NCBI GenBank assembly: GCA_038239345.1 | Contig: JBBSEX010000030.1 | Span: forward strand, 1 to 36,903 | Length of the DNA: 36,903 nucleotides | Reading direction: 5' to 3' | Source: JBBSEX01 sp038239345 | GTDB lineage: Bacteria > Acidobacteriota > Terriglobia > Bryobacterales > Bryobacteraceae | In this document: piece by piece, positions 23,577 to 32,091 of the stretch | Numbering within the stretch: position 1 is the stretch's first letter | How the letters are laid out: each line of letters starts with the position of its first letter | Notes under the pieces: generated by a model | Database searches by the model: none | The model's input: only the letters and a program-made list of their open reading frames with translations | What the model was told of the DNA's origin: nothing | Made by a program: the position numbers and the translations under genes

Positions 23577-25235
23577 TTGATCCCGTTCGATGCGGCGCAT
23601 AAAGCGGTCCACTATCCACCTGATCGGCGGTTTCGGGTCTGGATCAAGCCATCGTTTGTAGCAGGCGCTGCAATGATGATGTTGCTGCCCTTCTTTCTCG
23701 CGTGGGGGGAGGCGATCGTTTTCGGTTTGCCGCATATCCCCTTGCCTCAGTTGAACACCGCTGCATCGCCTCACGGCTTCCCGCTGTGGGTCCGCTACGC
23801 TCACTTTTTCAATTTTCTTTTTCTGACGATGCTGACCCGCAGCGGTCTCTCCATTCTAATGGAGCATCCGCGGCTCTATCTCAATAACAACTGCACGCCG
23901 GGCACCGAGTGGATTCGTTTCACGCCTTTGGCGGTTCCGAAGGACCGTGTATGGACGGCGAACGACGATGAGCGCTATATTTCACCGCTGTTTGCGCTGC
24001 CGGGCTATCGTCATTCGGTTGGAGGCGCGCGCTCCTGGCACTTCATCGATGTTTATGGTTTCATTGTCACCGGTCTGGTTTTCGTGACATTACTCTTCGC
24101 AACGGAGCAATGGAGAAGGCTTGTACCAACCTCCTGGACCGTGCCCGGGCAGGCATGGAGCACTTTTGTTCTGTATGCCAACTTTCATTTACCGCCGGAA
24201 CCCGATGGGTTTTACGGATATAACGCACTTCAGCAACTAGCCTATTTCGCCGTGGTGTTCGTGTTCGGCCCATTTTCGATTCTGACCGGCATTGCGATGT
24301 CCCCGGCACTGGCGAATCGGTTTCCTCTGTATCCACGCTTGTTTGGCGGCAGGCAGGCTGCGCGCTCCATCCACTTTCTTCTTCTCGTGGGCTACGTGGC
24401 GTTCCTCTCCGTTCACGTCACGCTGGTGGTCCTGACCGGCTTTATACAAAACATGAACCACATCGTTCTCGGAACGGACGACCGAAGACCGCTCGGCATG
24501 ATTCTCGGCTTTGCCGGAATCGCGGTGGTAGTGGTTTGCTGGGTGGCCGCTCACTATGTTTCATGGCACTTTCCGCGTAAGCTGCAACATATTGAAAAAG
24601 CCGTTTCTCAACCTATTCGCCTCGCCACGCTGAATCGTCTCGCGCCCGGGCAGGTGTACACGAAGGACCAGATCTCTCCGCACTTCTGGTCTAACGGTAA
24701 GCGTCCCGAACGAGATGACTGGCGACGGATGTCGTCGGACAACTTCCTCGATTACAAGCTCAGCGTGGGCGGCCTGGTCGAGAACCCGGTGGAGTTATCT
24801 CTTGCGGAACTGGAGCGTCTGGGAAAAGTCGGGTACACAACGATGCATCATTGTATTCAGGGGTGGTCCGGCATCGCGCAATGGGGAGGACTGCCCATGA
24901 AGACGCTGGTAGACCTGGTCAGGCCGAAGGCGGCGGCCAGAACGGTTGTGTTCTATTCCTTTGGTCCCGGCTTGTATGGCGGGACGTACTACAGTACGCA
25001 GCGTCTGGACAACGTCCTTAAGCCGGAGTGCCTGCTTGCGTATGAGATGAACGGGATGCCGCTCGGGAACGAGTATGGTGCTCCGCTACGGCTGCGGGTG
25101 GAGAATCAACTCGGATACAAGATGGTCAAGTGGATTGAACGAATAGAGTTCATTGAGTCCGAGCGGCAGATTGGCGAAGGCGAGGGCGGAACGGACGAAG
25201 ACGATCTGTACTTCGATCTGCTGCCAAACATCTGA
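23577..25235 (+). CDS. membrane cytochrome b fused to a sulfite-oxidase-fold molybdopterin domain
   Basis: The 552 residues contain a membrane part (about 25-345) with several hydrophobic helices. His residues in AHFFNFLFLTMLTRSG, WHFIDVYGFIVTGLVF, SIHFLLLVGYVAFLSVHVTL and others resemble b-type cytochromes of the hydrogenase/formate dehydrogenase kind. A C-terminal domain (about 365-540) has the sulfite oxidase/YedY fold, with TTMHHCIQGWSG providing the Mo-ligand Cys426, YEMNGMPLGNEYGAPLRL and GYKMVKWIERIEF. Electrons could pass between quinone and the molybdenum site in one protein; the substrate is unknown. The only in-frame start near the 5' end is TTG at 23577, so a damaged start or small frameshift is possible. 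Confidence 0.85.
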   Translation: MIPFDAAHKAVHYPPDRRFRVWIKPSFVAGAAMMMLLPFFLAWGEAIVFGLPHIPLPQLNTAASPHGFPLWVRYAHFFNFLFLTMLTRSGLSILMEHPRLYLNNNCTPGTEWIRFTPLAVPKDRVWTANDDERYISPLFALPGYRHSVGGARSWHFIDVYGFIVTGLVFVTLLFATEQWRRLVPTSWTVPGQAWSTFVLYANFHLPPEPDGFYGYNALQQLAYFAVVFVFGPFSILTGIAMSPALANRFPLYPRLFGGRQAARSIHFLLLVGYVAFLSVHVTLVVLTGFIQNMNHIVLGTDDRRPLGMILGFAGIAVVVVCWVAAHYVSWHFPRKLQHIEKAVSQPIRLATLNRLAPGQVYTKDQISPHFWSNGKRPERDDWRRMSSDNFLDYKLSVGGLVENPVELSLAELERLGKVGYTTMHHCIQGWSGIAQWGGLPMKTLVDLVRPKAAARTVVFYSFGPGLYGGTYYSTQRLDNVLKPECLLAYEMNGMPLGNEYGAPLRLRVENQLGYKMVKWIERIEFIESERQIGEGEGGTDEDDLYFDLLPNI

Positions 25236-25283
25236 TGAGAATCCTCACCCCCCAAGAGCAACTCACCGCACAGTGGAATCGAG

Positions 25284-25739
25284 ATGATCAAATTAGAACG
25301 AGTTTATGACAAGAGCAGTTCCGCTGACGGAAAACATTACCTCGTCGAGAGGCTTTGGCCTCGGGGGGTCAAAGAGGTCTCTTTACACCTCGATGGGTGG
25401 TTCAAGGATGCGGCGCCAAGCACTGAACTGCGAAAGTGGTTCAGTCACGACCCCGAGAAGTGGGAGGAGTTCCGTCGCAGGTATTTCGCCGAACTCGATT
25501 GTGCGCCCGGAGCTTGGGAGCCAATCCTCCAGGCCGCCCGCGAGAATACGGTGACTCTTCTGTACAGCTCGCACGACACCGAACACAACAATGCTGTTGC
25601 GCTGAAGGAATACCTCGAGCGAAATAAGAGCAGCAGAGCCGCTCGACCGTTGCACGCAATTGTCATTCCGGACGCCCAGAGGCGGAAGTCCGGCGCGGCG
25701 CGACGACGAATATCTGTCGGCGGAAAGAACCTTAAGTGA
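25284..25739 (+). CDS. DUF488 family protein (YeaO-like)
   Basis: This 151-residue protein has the YeaO-type DUF488 marks: RVYDKSSSADGKHYLVERLW, PRGVKE, APSTELRKWFSHDPEKWEEF, FRRRYFAEL and VTLLYSSHDTEHNNAVALKE. It has the general DUF488 fold but is distant from the two TIGHSTR-type paralogs at 18184 and 35595. The C-terminal 25 residues are basic and not family-like. It sits between the molybdenum fusion gene and the nitrate operon on the same strand. Confidence 0.88.
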   Translation: MIKLERVYDKSSSADGKHYLVERLWPRGVKEVSLHLDGWFKDAAPSTELRKWFSHDPEKWEEFRRRYFAELDCAPGAWEPILQAARENTVTLLYSSHDTEHNNAVALKEYLERNKSSRAARPLHAIVIPDAQRRKSGAARRRISVGGKNLK

Positions 25740-25769
25740 GCCCCGGTTATGGAGGAGTGCGCGTATAAT
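25728..25769 (+). promoter_or_regulatory. predicted promoter of the nitrate operon with a degenerate FNR-type site
   Basis: TATAAT at 25764-25769 is a perfect -10 hexamer 24 bases before the ATG at 25794. There is no -35 hexamer (CCCCGG lies at the 17-base spacing). A degenerate half-palindrome with centre CTTAAGTGA lies at 25731-25739, centred about -42 from the predicted start (about 25776). That is where an FNR-type activator would bind. Compared with the local palindrome TGACTTAAGTCA, only the centre and right half match. Confidence 0.45.
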
Positions 25770-25793
25770 CACTCCATCCACATCAATCATCAA

Positions 25794-28043
25794 ATGCAAC
25801 CAATCAGCCCGGTTAAACCGGCTGGAGCACTGCCTCTCGCACTGGGTACAGTTTCCTTCGCCGTTTGCTTCGCGGCTTGGGGATTAATTGCCGCGTTTGC
25901 CCCGCGCTTCCGCGATACTTTCCACCTGTCCGCCACCCAGGCTGCCCTGATGGTAGCGGTGCCTGTGTTGTTGGGCTCGTTGGCACGGCTTCCCATAGGC
26001 ATGCTCGCTGACCGTTTCGGCGGACGGCTTGTATTTTCATTGCTCATGTTCGTGTCCGCGCTTCCGGCGTTCATGACACCCATGGCGCAAACCTATCAGC
26101 AACTGCTTCTGGGCGGTTTCTTTCTGGGGCTGGCCGGGTCGTCTTTTGCCGTCGGTGTAGGATTTGTCTCCCGCTGGTTCAGTGCTGAAAAACAAGGCAG
26201 CGCACTGGGTGTCTACGGACTGGGCAACATTGGCCAATCCGCGGCGGTCTTTATCGGGCCTCTCCTGGCGGTGTCATTCGGATGGCAGAATATTTTCCGG
26301 GGCGTAGCGGCGATGCTCGTGGTTTGGTCAGCCGTATTCTGGCTGTTCGCCAGGAACGCGCCGGTCACCGTCCATCCGAAAACCATCAGCGAAATGTTTC
26401 GTTTGCTGGCGCGTGAACGCCTTTCGTGGGCACTCTCCGCGTTCTATTTTTTGACGTTCGGAGGCTTTGTTGCCTTCTCAATCTACCTGCCCAGCCTCTT
26501 AAGAGATCAATTCCATCTCAAACCAGCCGATGCCGGGTTTCGCACCGCGGGATTTGTTGTGTTGGCCACTTTGATGCGCCCCGTGGGAGGCTGGCTATCG
26601 GACCGGATTGGCGGCGCCCGCGTGCTGTCGGCCGTGTTTTCCATTGTCATTCCTTTTGCACTATTACTCGGGTGGCCTTCGATGCTGCCTTTCACGATCG
26701 GCGCGTTAGGCTGCGCGGTCATGATGGGCCTGGGCAACGGCGCGGTTTTCAAGCTGGTGCCCCAATACTTTCCCGGAGAAACAGGAGCCGTGACAGGGCT
26801 GGTGGGCGCGATGGGCGGGCTGGGGGGTTTCTTCCCGCCTCTGTTGCTCGGGATATTCCGCGACCGCCTGGGCGCCGTCTGGCCGGGTTTCGTTTTGCTG
26901 TCCCTGGTTTCACTGGTGATGTGGCGGATAAACGCGCGTGTCTTCATACCGCGTCAGGATGCGCTGGATCTCTCACTGCCAGGCCATCTCACGCGCACGG
27001 CAGACAGCGTACGCGCAGCTGCGTGGGCGACGTTATTCACCCTGCTTCTGATCGCGGCGATTGTTGTGGGTTCGCGCAACCTGGAAAATTTCGATCCAGC
27101 ACTGGTGATCTATACGTTTGCCATTATCTTCGCCACGTGGGGCGTGGTTTATCACTACAATGTCTGGCTCGATAAGCCGCCAACCCGAATGTATTGGCGC
27201 CGGGGCTGGGAACTATTCCGCAGTCAGGGGATGCTTCGGTCATCAATCACCCTGGCGGGCCTGACCGGGAAGAACATCGTTGCACAAACATTCATCGCCA
27301 AACGATCCCGCCATCGCTGGTGGATGCACCAGTGCCTCTTCTGGGGCTGCATTCTGGCAGCCGCGATAACATTTCCTCTGGTTTTCGGCTGGATCGCCTT
27401 TCGCTCCCTGCCGAACGATCAATCCATATACGTGACCTACCTCTTCGGATTTCCGGCGGGCACATTTCCGCTCCACACAGTTATCGCGTCGCTGCTTTTT
27501 CACGGGCTCGATATCGCCGCTGTACTTGTGATAGCCGGAGTGTTCCTTTCCCTGTGGAGACGCCTCCGCGATAAAGGCGCCCAGACGCTCCAGAGTTTCG
27601 CAATGGACTTCTTTCCCGTGATCCTGTTATTCGCGATCTCAGTGACTGGAATCGCGCTGACGGTTTCCCAGGAATGGTTGCGCGGCACGGCTTACAGCTT
27701 TCTTGCGATCATTCACGCCATCACCGTCATCGCGGCGCTGCTGTTTCTGCCGTTTGGGAAATTCTTCCATATCTTCCAGCGACCGGCGCAGCTAGGTGTA
27801 AAGCTGTACCAGAAAGCCGGTGCGGAAGGTGCGGGTGCGATTTGCCCGCGTTGCAAACAGCGTTTTGCCTCCGCCATGCACGTGCGGGACCTCAAGACCG
27901 TCCTGCCTCAAATGGGTTTCAATTACCAAATACCCGGTACAGAGTTCGCCTGGCAGGATCTTTGCCCGCCCTGCAAACGAAAGACGCTTTCGCTGTCGCA
28001 ACTCAAACTGAAATCCACCGCACAAGAGGCTGCCAATGGCTAA
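25794..28043 (+). CDS. NarK-type nitrate/nitrite transporter fused to a NarI/HdrE-like membrane cytochrome b
   Basis: The ATG at 25794 (MQPISPVKPAG) is preferred because an ATG at 25749 would lie upstream of the TATAAT promoter; from there the protein has 764 residues. About 1-400 is a 12-helix MFS transporter with NNP signatures GSSFAVGVGFVSRWFSAE and MGLGNGAVFKLVPQYFPGE. About 420-690 is a membrane cytochrome-like region with His in RHRWWMHQCLFWG, FPLHTVIASLLFHGLDI and AIIHAITVIAALLFLPFGKF, plus HIFQRP, as in NarI/HdrE-type quinol-oxidising subunits. The C terminus has two CxxC pairs (ICPRCKQ, LCPPCKR). It overlaps the catalytic gene by 8 bases. It probably imports nitrate and feeds electrons to the reductase; this is inference. 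Confidence 0.82.
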   Translation: MQPISPVKPAGALPLALGTVSFAVCFAAWGLIAAFAPRFRDTFHLSATQAALMVAVPVLLGSLARLPIGMLADRFGGRLVFSLLMFVSALPAFMTPMAQTYQQLLLGGFFLGLAGSSFAVGVGFVSRWFSAEKQGSALGVYGLGNIGQSAAVFIGPLLAVSFGWQNIFRGVAAMLVVWSAVFWLFARNAPVTVHPKTISEMFRLLARERLSWALSAFYFLTFGGFVAFSIYLPSLLRDQFHLKPADAGFRTAGFVVLATLMRPVGGWLSDRIGGARVLSAVFSIVIPFALLLGWPSMLPFTIGALGCAVMMGLGNGAVFKLVPQYFPGETGAVTGLVGAMGGLGGFFPPLLLGIFRDRLGAVWPGFVLLSLVSLVMWRINARVFIPRQDALDLSLPGHLTRTADSVRAAAWATLFTLLLIAAIVVGSRNLENFDPALVIYTFAIIFATWGVVYHYNVWLDKPPTRMYWRRGWELFRSQGMLRSSITLAGLTGKNIVAQTFIAKRSRHRWWMHQCLFWGCILAAAITFPLVFGWIAFRSLPNDQSIYVTYLFGFPAGTFPLHTVIASLLFHGLDIAAVLVIAGVFLSLWRRLRDKGAQTLQSFAMDFFPVILLFAISVTGIALTVSQEWLRGTAYSFLAIIHAITVIAALLFLPFGKFFHIFQRPAQLGVKLYQKAGAEGAGAICPRCKQRFASAMHVRDLKTVLPQMGFNYQIPGTEFAWQDLCPPCKRKTLSLSQLKLKSTAQEAANG

Positions 28044-30285
28044 ACCGCCTGGAACGCCGGAACAGCTTCGCGAGCAGTACGGACCGCATCTCAACTACAC
28101 TCCCGACGGAGGCTGGAGTAAAGAGGCGAGAACCCAGCCCGATCGGCTGGTCAAAACACATTGCTGTTTCTGTGGCCAGCAATGCGGCATCCAGCTCAAG
28201 GTGCGCGGCAATCGCGTGATTGGCTTCGAACCCTGGGAAGACTTTCCGTTTAACCGCGGGATGCTGTGCCCCAAGGGCGTCAAACGCTACCTTCAGTCGA
28301 ACCATCAGGATCGTTTACTCGATCCTTTGCTCCGCACTGACTCCGGTTTCGTGAAGGCGAGTTGGGAGGAGGCGATGTCATTCACCGCGCGGCGACTGCG
28401 GGAAGTCCAGGAGCGATACGGAAAGGACTCCGTGGCAGTGTATGGAGGCGCATCGCTCACGACGGAAAAGTCGTATCTGATGGGTAAGTTCGCGCGTGTC
28501 GGGCTTGGTACCAGACACATCGATTACAACGGGCGCCTCTGCATGGTTTCGGCCGGGGTTGCCTACAAACTGGCGTTCGATGTCGACCGGAGTCCGATTC
28601 CATGGTCGGAAATCCCGAAGGCCAATGTGATCTTCGCGATCGGCGCCAATGTGGGAGAGTGCGCACCCATTACGACGGACTACATCTGGCGCTGCCGTGA
28701 CAACGGCGGCAAACTGATCGTCGCCGATCCCCGCATGACTCCGATCTCCCGGAACGCTGATCTCTTTCTCCCGCTGCGCCCCGGCACAGATCTCGCACTT
28801 CTCAGCGGAATGCTGCACATCGTCTTACGTGACAATCTGCAGGACGATCTCTTCATTGCGCAGCACACCAGCGGGTTCGAGGCAGCCAAAGCATCGGTCG
28901 CCGGCTTCGATCCACGGACAGCGGCTGAAATGACCGGCGTTCCCGCTGAGGCAATCGAGAAAGCCGCGCACATGTTCGCAAAGGCCGACCGGGCTATTGC
29001 GATGCACGCGCGCGGGCTGGAGCATCAATCGAAGGGAGTGGAGAATTGTTCGGCGCTGATCAACCTCACGCTGGCCACCGGCCACTTCGGGCGTGAAGGG
29101 TGCGGCTGCACGATGATCACGGGTCAGGGCAACGGCCAGGGCGGACGCGAACACGGTCAGAAATGCGATCAGTTGCCCGGCCAGCGGTCCCTGCTCGACC
29201 CTGAAGCGCGTGAACACGTCGCCGGCGTCTGGGGAATCCAGCCGGACGAACTGCCGCAACCGGGTTATTCAGCGCAGGAGATCATGAACGCAATTCATGC
29301 CGGCGAGATCAAAGCGCTGTTCTCGATCTGCTTCAATCCTGCCGTCTCACTTCCCAATGCGGATTTCACGCGGGAAGCGCTGGAGAAGCTGGAATTCTTT
29401 GCGGTCACCGATTTCTTTCTGTCCGAGACGGCACGCTACGCCGACGTTGTGCTGGCCGGAAGTCTTCAGGAGGAAGAAGAAGGCGTGACCTGCAGCGCCG
29501 AGGGCCGCGTCATTCATATTCAGCGTGCGGTTGACCCGCCCGCGAACGCTCGGCGCGATTCCGAGATCATCTGTGACCTGGCGCGCCGCCTCGGCAAGGG
29601 TAAATACTTTCCGTTCGAGACGCCTCGCGAAATCTTCGACGAACTGCGCGAAGCCTCCCGTGGTGGGCACGCGGATTACTACGGCATCACCTACGAGAAA
29701 ATCGACGCCCAAATGGGTGTGTTCTGGCCATGCCCTACGCTCGAACACCCTGGCACACCGCATTTGATGCAGGGTGGTGTCTCGTTTTATCCGGACGGGA
29801 AGTGCCGGTTTCAAGTGGCGGAGTGGCGCGAGAGTGGCGACCCGGTTGATGAAACATTTCCGACATATCTGACGACCGGGCGGGTTGTCAGTCAGTATCT
29901 CTCGGGAACGCAGACCCGCCGGATTGGCGGACTGGTCGACATTTATCCTGAGCCGCGAATCGAAATTCATCCGCGCCTGGCGGAGCAAAAAGGCATCGTG
30001 GACAAAGACTGGGTGAAGGTTACGACCCGGCGTTCTGAAATCACTCTACAGGCCAGTGTGGTGCGCACAATCCGCCCCGACACGGTCTTTATTCCCTATC
30101 ATTGGGCAGATAAGAAAAGCGCGAACATGTTGACACACCGGACACTCGATCCGCGCAGCAAGATACCGGAATTCAAAGTGTCCGCATGTCGGATTTGCAG
30201 GGCCGGCGGCGCGCCGTCATGGGCCACTGCCCGGCAACTCGTGACGATTGGATCGCCCGATCATAAACAGGGAGACGTCAACTAA
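28036..30285 (+). CDS. molybdopterin nitrate reductase-like catalytic subunit (NasA/NarB/Nap type)
   Basis: The 749 residues carry an N-terminal [4Fe-4S] site with C43, C46, C50 and C78 (THCCFCGQQCGI to MLCPKG). The Mo-ligand Cys169 is in YNGRLCMVSAGVAYK, as in assimilatory and periplasmic nitrate reductases. DPRMTPISRNADLFLPLRPG, SICFNPAVSLPNADF, LPGQRSLLDPEA and a C-terminal molybdopterin-binding domain (SQYLSGTQTRRIGGLV, FIPYHW) complete the family plan. There is no Tat signal, so it works in the cytoplasm. Nitrate to nitrite is the most likely reaction given the fused NarK, but formate or another oxyanion cannot be excluded. It starts inside the end of the transporter gene. Confidence 0.88.
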   Translation: MAKPPGTPEQLREQYGPHLNYTPDGGWSKEARTQPDRLVKTHCCFCGQQCGIQLKVRGNRVIGFEPWEDFPFNRGMLCPKGVKRYLQSNHQDRLLDPLLRTDSGFVKASWEEAMSFTARRLREVQERYGKDSVAVYGGASLTTEKSYLMGKFARVGLGTRHIDYNGRLCMVSAGVAYKLAFDVDRSPIPWSEIPKANVIFAIGANVGECAPITTDYIWRCRDNGGKLIVADPRMTPISRNADLFLPLRPGTDLALLSGMLHIVLRDNLQDDLFIAQHTSGFEAAKASVAGFDPRTAAEMTGVPAEAIEKAAHMFAKADRAIAMHARGLEHQSKGVENCSALINLTLATGHFGREGCGCTMITGQGNGQGGREHGQKCDQLPGQRSLLDPEAREHVAGVWGIQPDELPQPGYSAQEIMNAIHAGEIKALFSICFNPAVSLPNADFTREALEKLEFFAVTDFFLSETARYADVVLAGSLQEEEEGVTCSAEGRVIHIQRAVDPPANARRDSEIICDLARRLGKGKYFPFETPREIFDELREASRGGHADYYGITYEKIDAQMGVFWPCPTLEHPGTPHLMQGGVSFYPDGKCRFQVAEWRESGDPVDETFPTYLTTGRVVSQYLSGTQTRRIGGLVDIYPEPRIEIHPRLAEQKGIVDKDWVKVTTRRSEITLQASVVRTIRPDTVFIPYHWADKKSANMLTHRTLDPRSKIPEFKVSACRICRAGGAPSWATARQLVTIGSPDHKQGDVN

Positions 30286-30864
30286 ATGTACGGATACGAG
30301 TTTTATGTGGACCCGTCGCGATGCATCGGTTGTCAGGCGTGCGTGAAGGCGTGTGAAGAATGCGAAACTCACCGCGGGCAATCGATGATCAATTTTGATT
30401 TCGTGGATCGCGCCGAGACGATCGCCACCTCCGCCTACGTTTGCTGGCACTGTGACGAGCCGACCTGTGCGCAGGTCTGTCCCGCCGACGCAATCAAAGT
30501 CGGGGAGGACGGCATTGTGATGTCGGCGCTGAAGCCGCGCTGCATTGCATGCGAGAACTGCGTTCTGGCCTGTCCGTTCGGAATTCCGAAGATCATTCCG
30601 GAATACGAGCAAATGATGAAATGCGACATGTGTTGTGACCGCACCTCTGTCGGCAAGCGCCCCATGTGCGCGACGGTTTGCCCCAGTCAGGCGCTGGCTT
30701 ACCTCCGGCCGGAAGAAATCGCCCAGCGGCGTGAGAAGCCGTCCAATGTTTTTCAGTTTGGAAATCAGACGATTACGACGCAGGTTTACATGATGACCCC
30801 GGCGGGAACTGAGTCGGTGCATCTCGACATCACCGAATTCATGTGGGAGAACAGCAATGGCTGA
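30286..30864 (+). CDS. four-cluster ferredoxin-like electron transfer subunit
   Basis: This 192-residue protein has four Cys groups as in NrfC/DmsB/HybA-type subunits: CIGCQACVKACEEC, CWHCDEPTCAQVCPADA, CIACENCVLACPFGI and CDMCCDRTSVGKRPMCATVCP. It would carry electrons between the membrane cytochrome part and the molybdenum subunit. The ATG directly follows the TAA of the catalytic gene and its own end overlaps the Rieske gene by 8 bases (ATGGCTGA), so the operon is tightly coupled. Confidence 0.92.
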   Translation: MYGYEFYVDPSRCIGCQACVKACEECETHRGQSMINFDFVDRAETIATSAYVCWHCDEPTCAQVCPADAIKVGEDGIVMSALKPRCIACENCVLACPFGIPKIIPEYEQMMKCDMCCDRTSVGKRPMCATVCPSQALAYLRPEEIAQRREKPSNVFQFGNQTITTQVYMMTPAGTESVHLDITEFMWENSNG

Positions 30865-31363
30865 TCGGACAAAGGAACGGGAACCACTCTGGCGCGACGA
30901 ATTCTCTGTTTCAAAGGCCGATGAACGTTATGTCAGCCGACGGCAGCTCGCGAAGTTTCTGACTTTGGGAAGTATTGGAATGTTTGCCGGCAACCTCTGG
31001 ATACTTATCAGGAGTTGGTTTCGGAAGGCTCCGGTTTACAATCGCAGCGCGGTCGCGCACGTCGGGGAGTTTCCCGTCGGAGGTGTGAAATTATTCCAAT
31101 ACCCTAACCCCGGTGAACAGTGCATCATGATTCGGACGGACGAAGAGTCCTATGTTGCCTATAGCCAAAAATGCACGCATCTCTCATGCGCGGTCTTCTA
31201 CTCCCGCGAGCAGAACCGGTTGGAGTGCCCCTGCCACCAAGGCTATTTTTCCGTGAAGGACGGCTCGGTGTTACAGGGTCCTCCCACCCGTCCCCTTCCT
31301 CGTGTTGTTCTTGAACGAAGCGGGGATCAACTCATCGCAATTAAAATGGAGTTCGGGGCCTGA
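30857..31363 (+). CDS. Rieske [2Fe-2S] protein with N-terminal membrane anchor
   Basis: This 168-residue protein has an N-terminal region with RRQLAKFLTLGSIGMFAG, a membrane helix that may be used as a Tat-type anchor or a cytoplasmic-side anchor. A Rieske domain follows with both cluster boxes, KCTHLSCAVFYS and CPCHQGYFSVKDG, and the family's GPPTRPLP end. A high-potential Rieske cluster beside a nitrate reductase is unusual and suggests electron transfer from quinol or cytochrome. It overlaps the ferredoxin gene and is 2 bases from the next gene. Confidence 0.92.
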   Translation: MADRTKEREPLWRDEFSVSKADERYVSRRQLAKFLTLGSIGMFAGNLWILIRSWFRKAPVYNRSAVAHVGEFPVGGVKLFQYPNPGEQCIMIRTDEESYVAYSQKCTHLSCAVFYSREQNRLECPCHQGYFSVKDGSVLQGPPTRPLPRVVLERSGDQLIAIKMEFGA

Positions 31364-31365
31364 TT

Positions 31366-31623
31366 ATGGCCGATCACTCCAGTTCCCGCAATATTCCGAG
31401 CCAGAGACGCGGGCTGACCGCGATTGACGCGATCACGGCACTCATTGTGATTCTTCTGATGACGCAGATCTGGCTGCTCTCGGCGACACTGGACACATTT
31501 CTCGCGGGGCACACGGAAACGGCGTTACCCGGCGCGATCGTTTCCGGAGTTTTGTGCGTCGCGTGTCTTGCTATGTATGGATTCGTTCGCCGGGTAGACC
31601 GCGATTCGCGCCCTGACTGCTAA
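31366..31623 (+). CDS. DUF6755-like small membrane protein of the nitrate operon
   Basis: The 85 residues have two membrane segments (about 19-47 and 55-74), with RRGLTAIDAITALIVILLMTQ and ALPGAIVSGVLCVACLAMYG. The RxGLTxxDA start is that of DUF6755-type proteins, which I know as small companions of Rieske/molybdenum gene sets. Its function is unknown; a structural role in the membrane complex is likely. Last gene of the operon; its stop overlaps the stop of a convergent hemerythrin remnant. Confidence 0.72.
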   Translation: MADHSSSRNIPSQRRGLTAIDAITALIVILLMTQIWLLSATLDTFLAGHTETALPGAIVSGVLCVACLAMYGFVRRVDRDSRPDC

Positions 31624-31797
31624 GCTGCCTGATATTTTGTTCTGCGCGCTCGCATTTCAGCCGGGATTTCGGAAATGTCGAGCGCGTTAAGGCATCGTCG
31701 CGCGAACGACGTGAAGACCTCGTCTTCGGCACGTATGTGGTTGCCATAGCGCAGGTGCACGAAGGCTTGTCCGTCTGCGCTCCGGTCAACCAGCTAG
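31620..31797 (-). pseudogene. hemerythrin-domain protein, C-terminal remnant
   Basis: On the minus strand from about 31797 the codons read LVDRSADGQAFVHLRYGNHI, then RAEDEVFTSFARRCLNALDI and PAEMRARR, ending TAG at 31622-31620. HIRAEDEVF is the fourth-helix ligand motif of bacterial hemerythrin-domain proteins. The N-terminal three helices are absent and the sequence abuts a 4Fe-4S protein remnant on the other strand. No start codon is seen. Confidence 0.7.
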
Positions 31798-32045
31798 TCA
31801 TCATCAGATCGGCGAGCTGCCTCGGCTGCATGCAGTGTGTCGCGGCCTGTCCGGCGGAGGGTGCGCTGTATCTCTCGCTGCCGCGCCGCAAGCGCGTCCC
31901 GGCGTGGACGGTTGCCGCGGGAGTGGCTGCGTTGTTCCTCGGCACTTATTGTTACGGAGTTTGGGGCGGTCACTGGAACACCAACATGTCAGAACAGGTT
32001 TACTTACAGTTAGTCCCCCACGCAGACGAATTCGGACACCCCTGA
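31785..32045 (+). pseudogene. 4Fe-4S binding membrane protein, C-terminal remnant
   Basis: Codons from about 31785 give PVNQLVIIRSASCLGCMQCV, then AACPAEGALYLSLPRRKRVP, a membrane helix (TVAAGVAALFLGTYCYGVW) and HWNTNMSEQVYLQLVPHADE. One CxxCxxCxxxCP cluster and the terminal helix match NapH-type or NosR-type ferredoxin membrane proteins, whose N-terminal 4-helix part is missing. The ORF as a whole starts at 31737 within the antisense of the hemerythrin remnant, so the two were joined by recombination. Confidence 0.72.
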
Positions 32046-32091
32046 TCAAATAGCTGCCGGTACAACTCGCTCAAACTTGCGGAGATCTTGC

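Noticed and set aside
26426..27175. Second long frame inside the NarK-fusion gene
   Set aside because: It is a frame shadow: arginine-rich and without motifs, while the main frame has complete NNP signatures.
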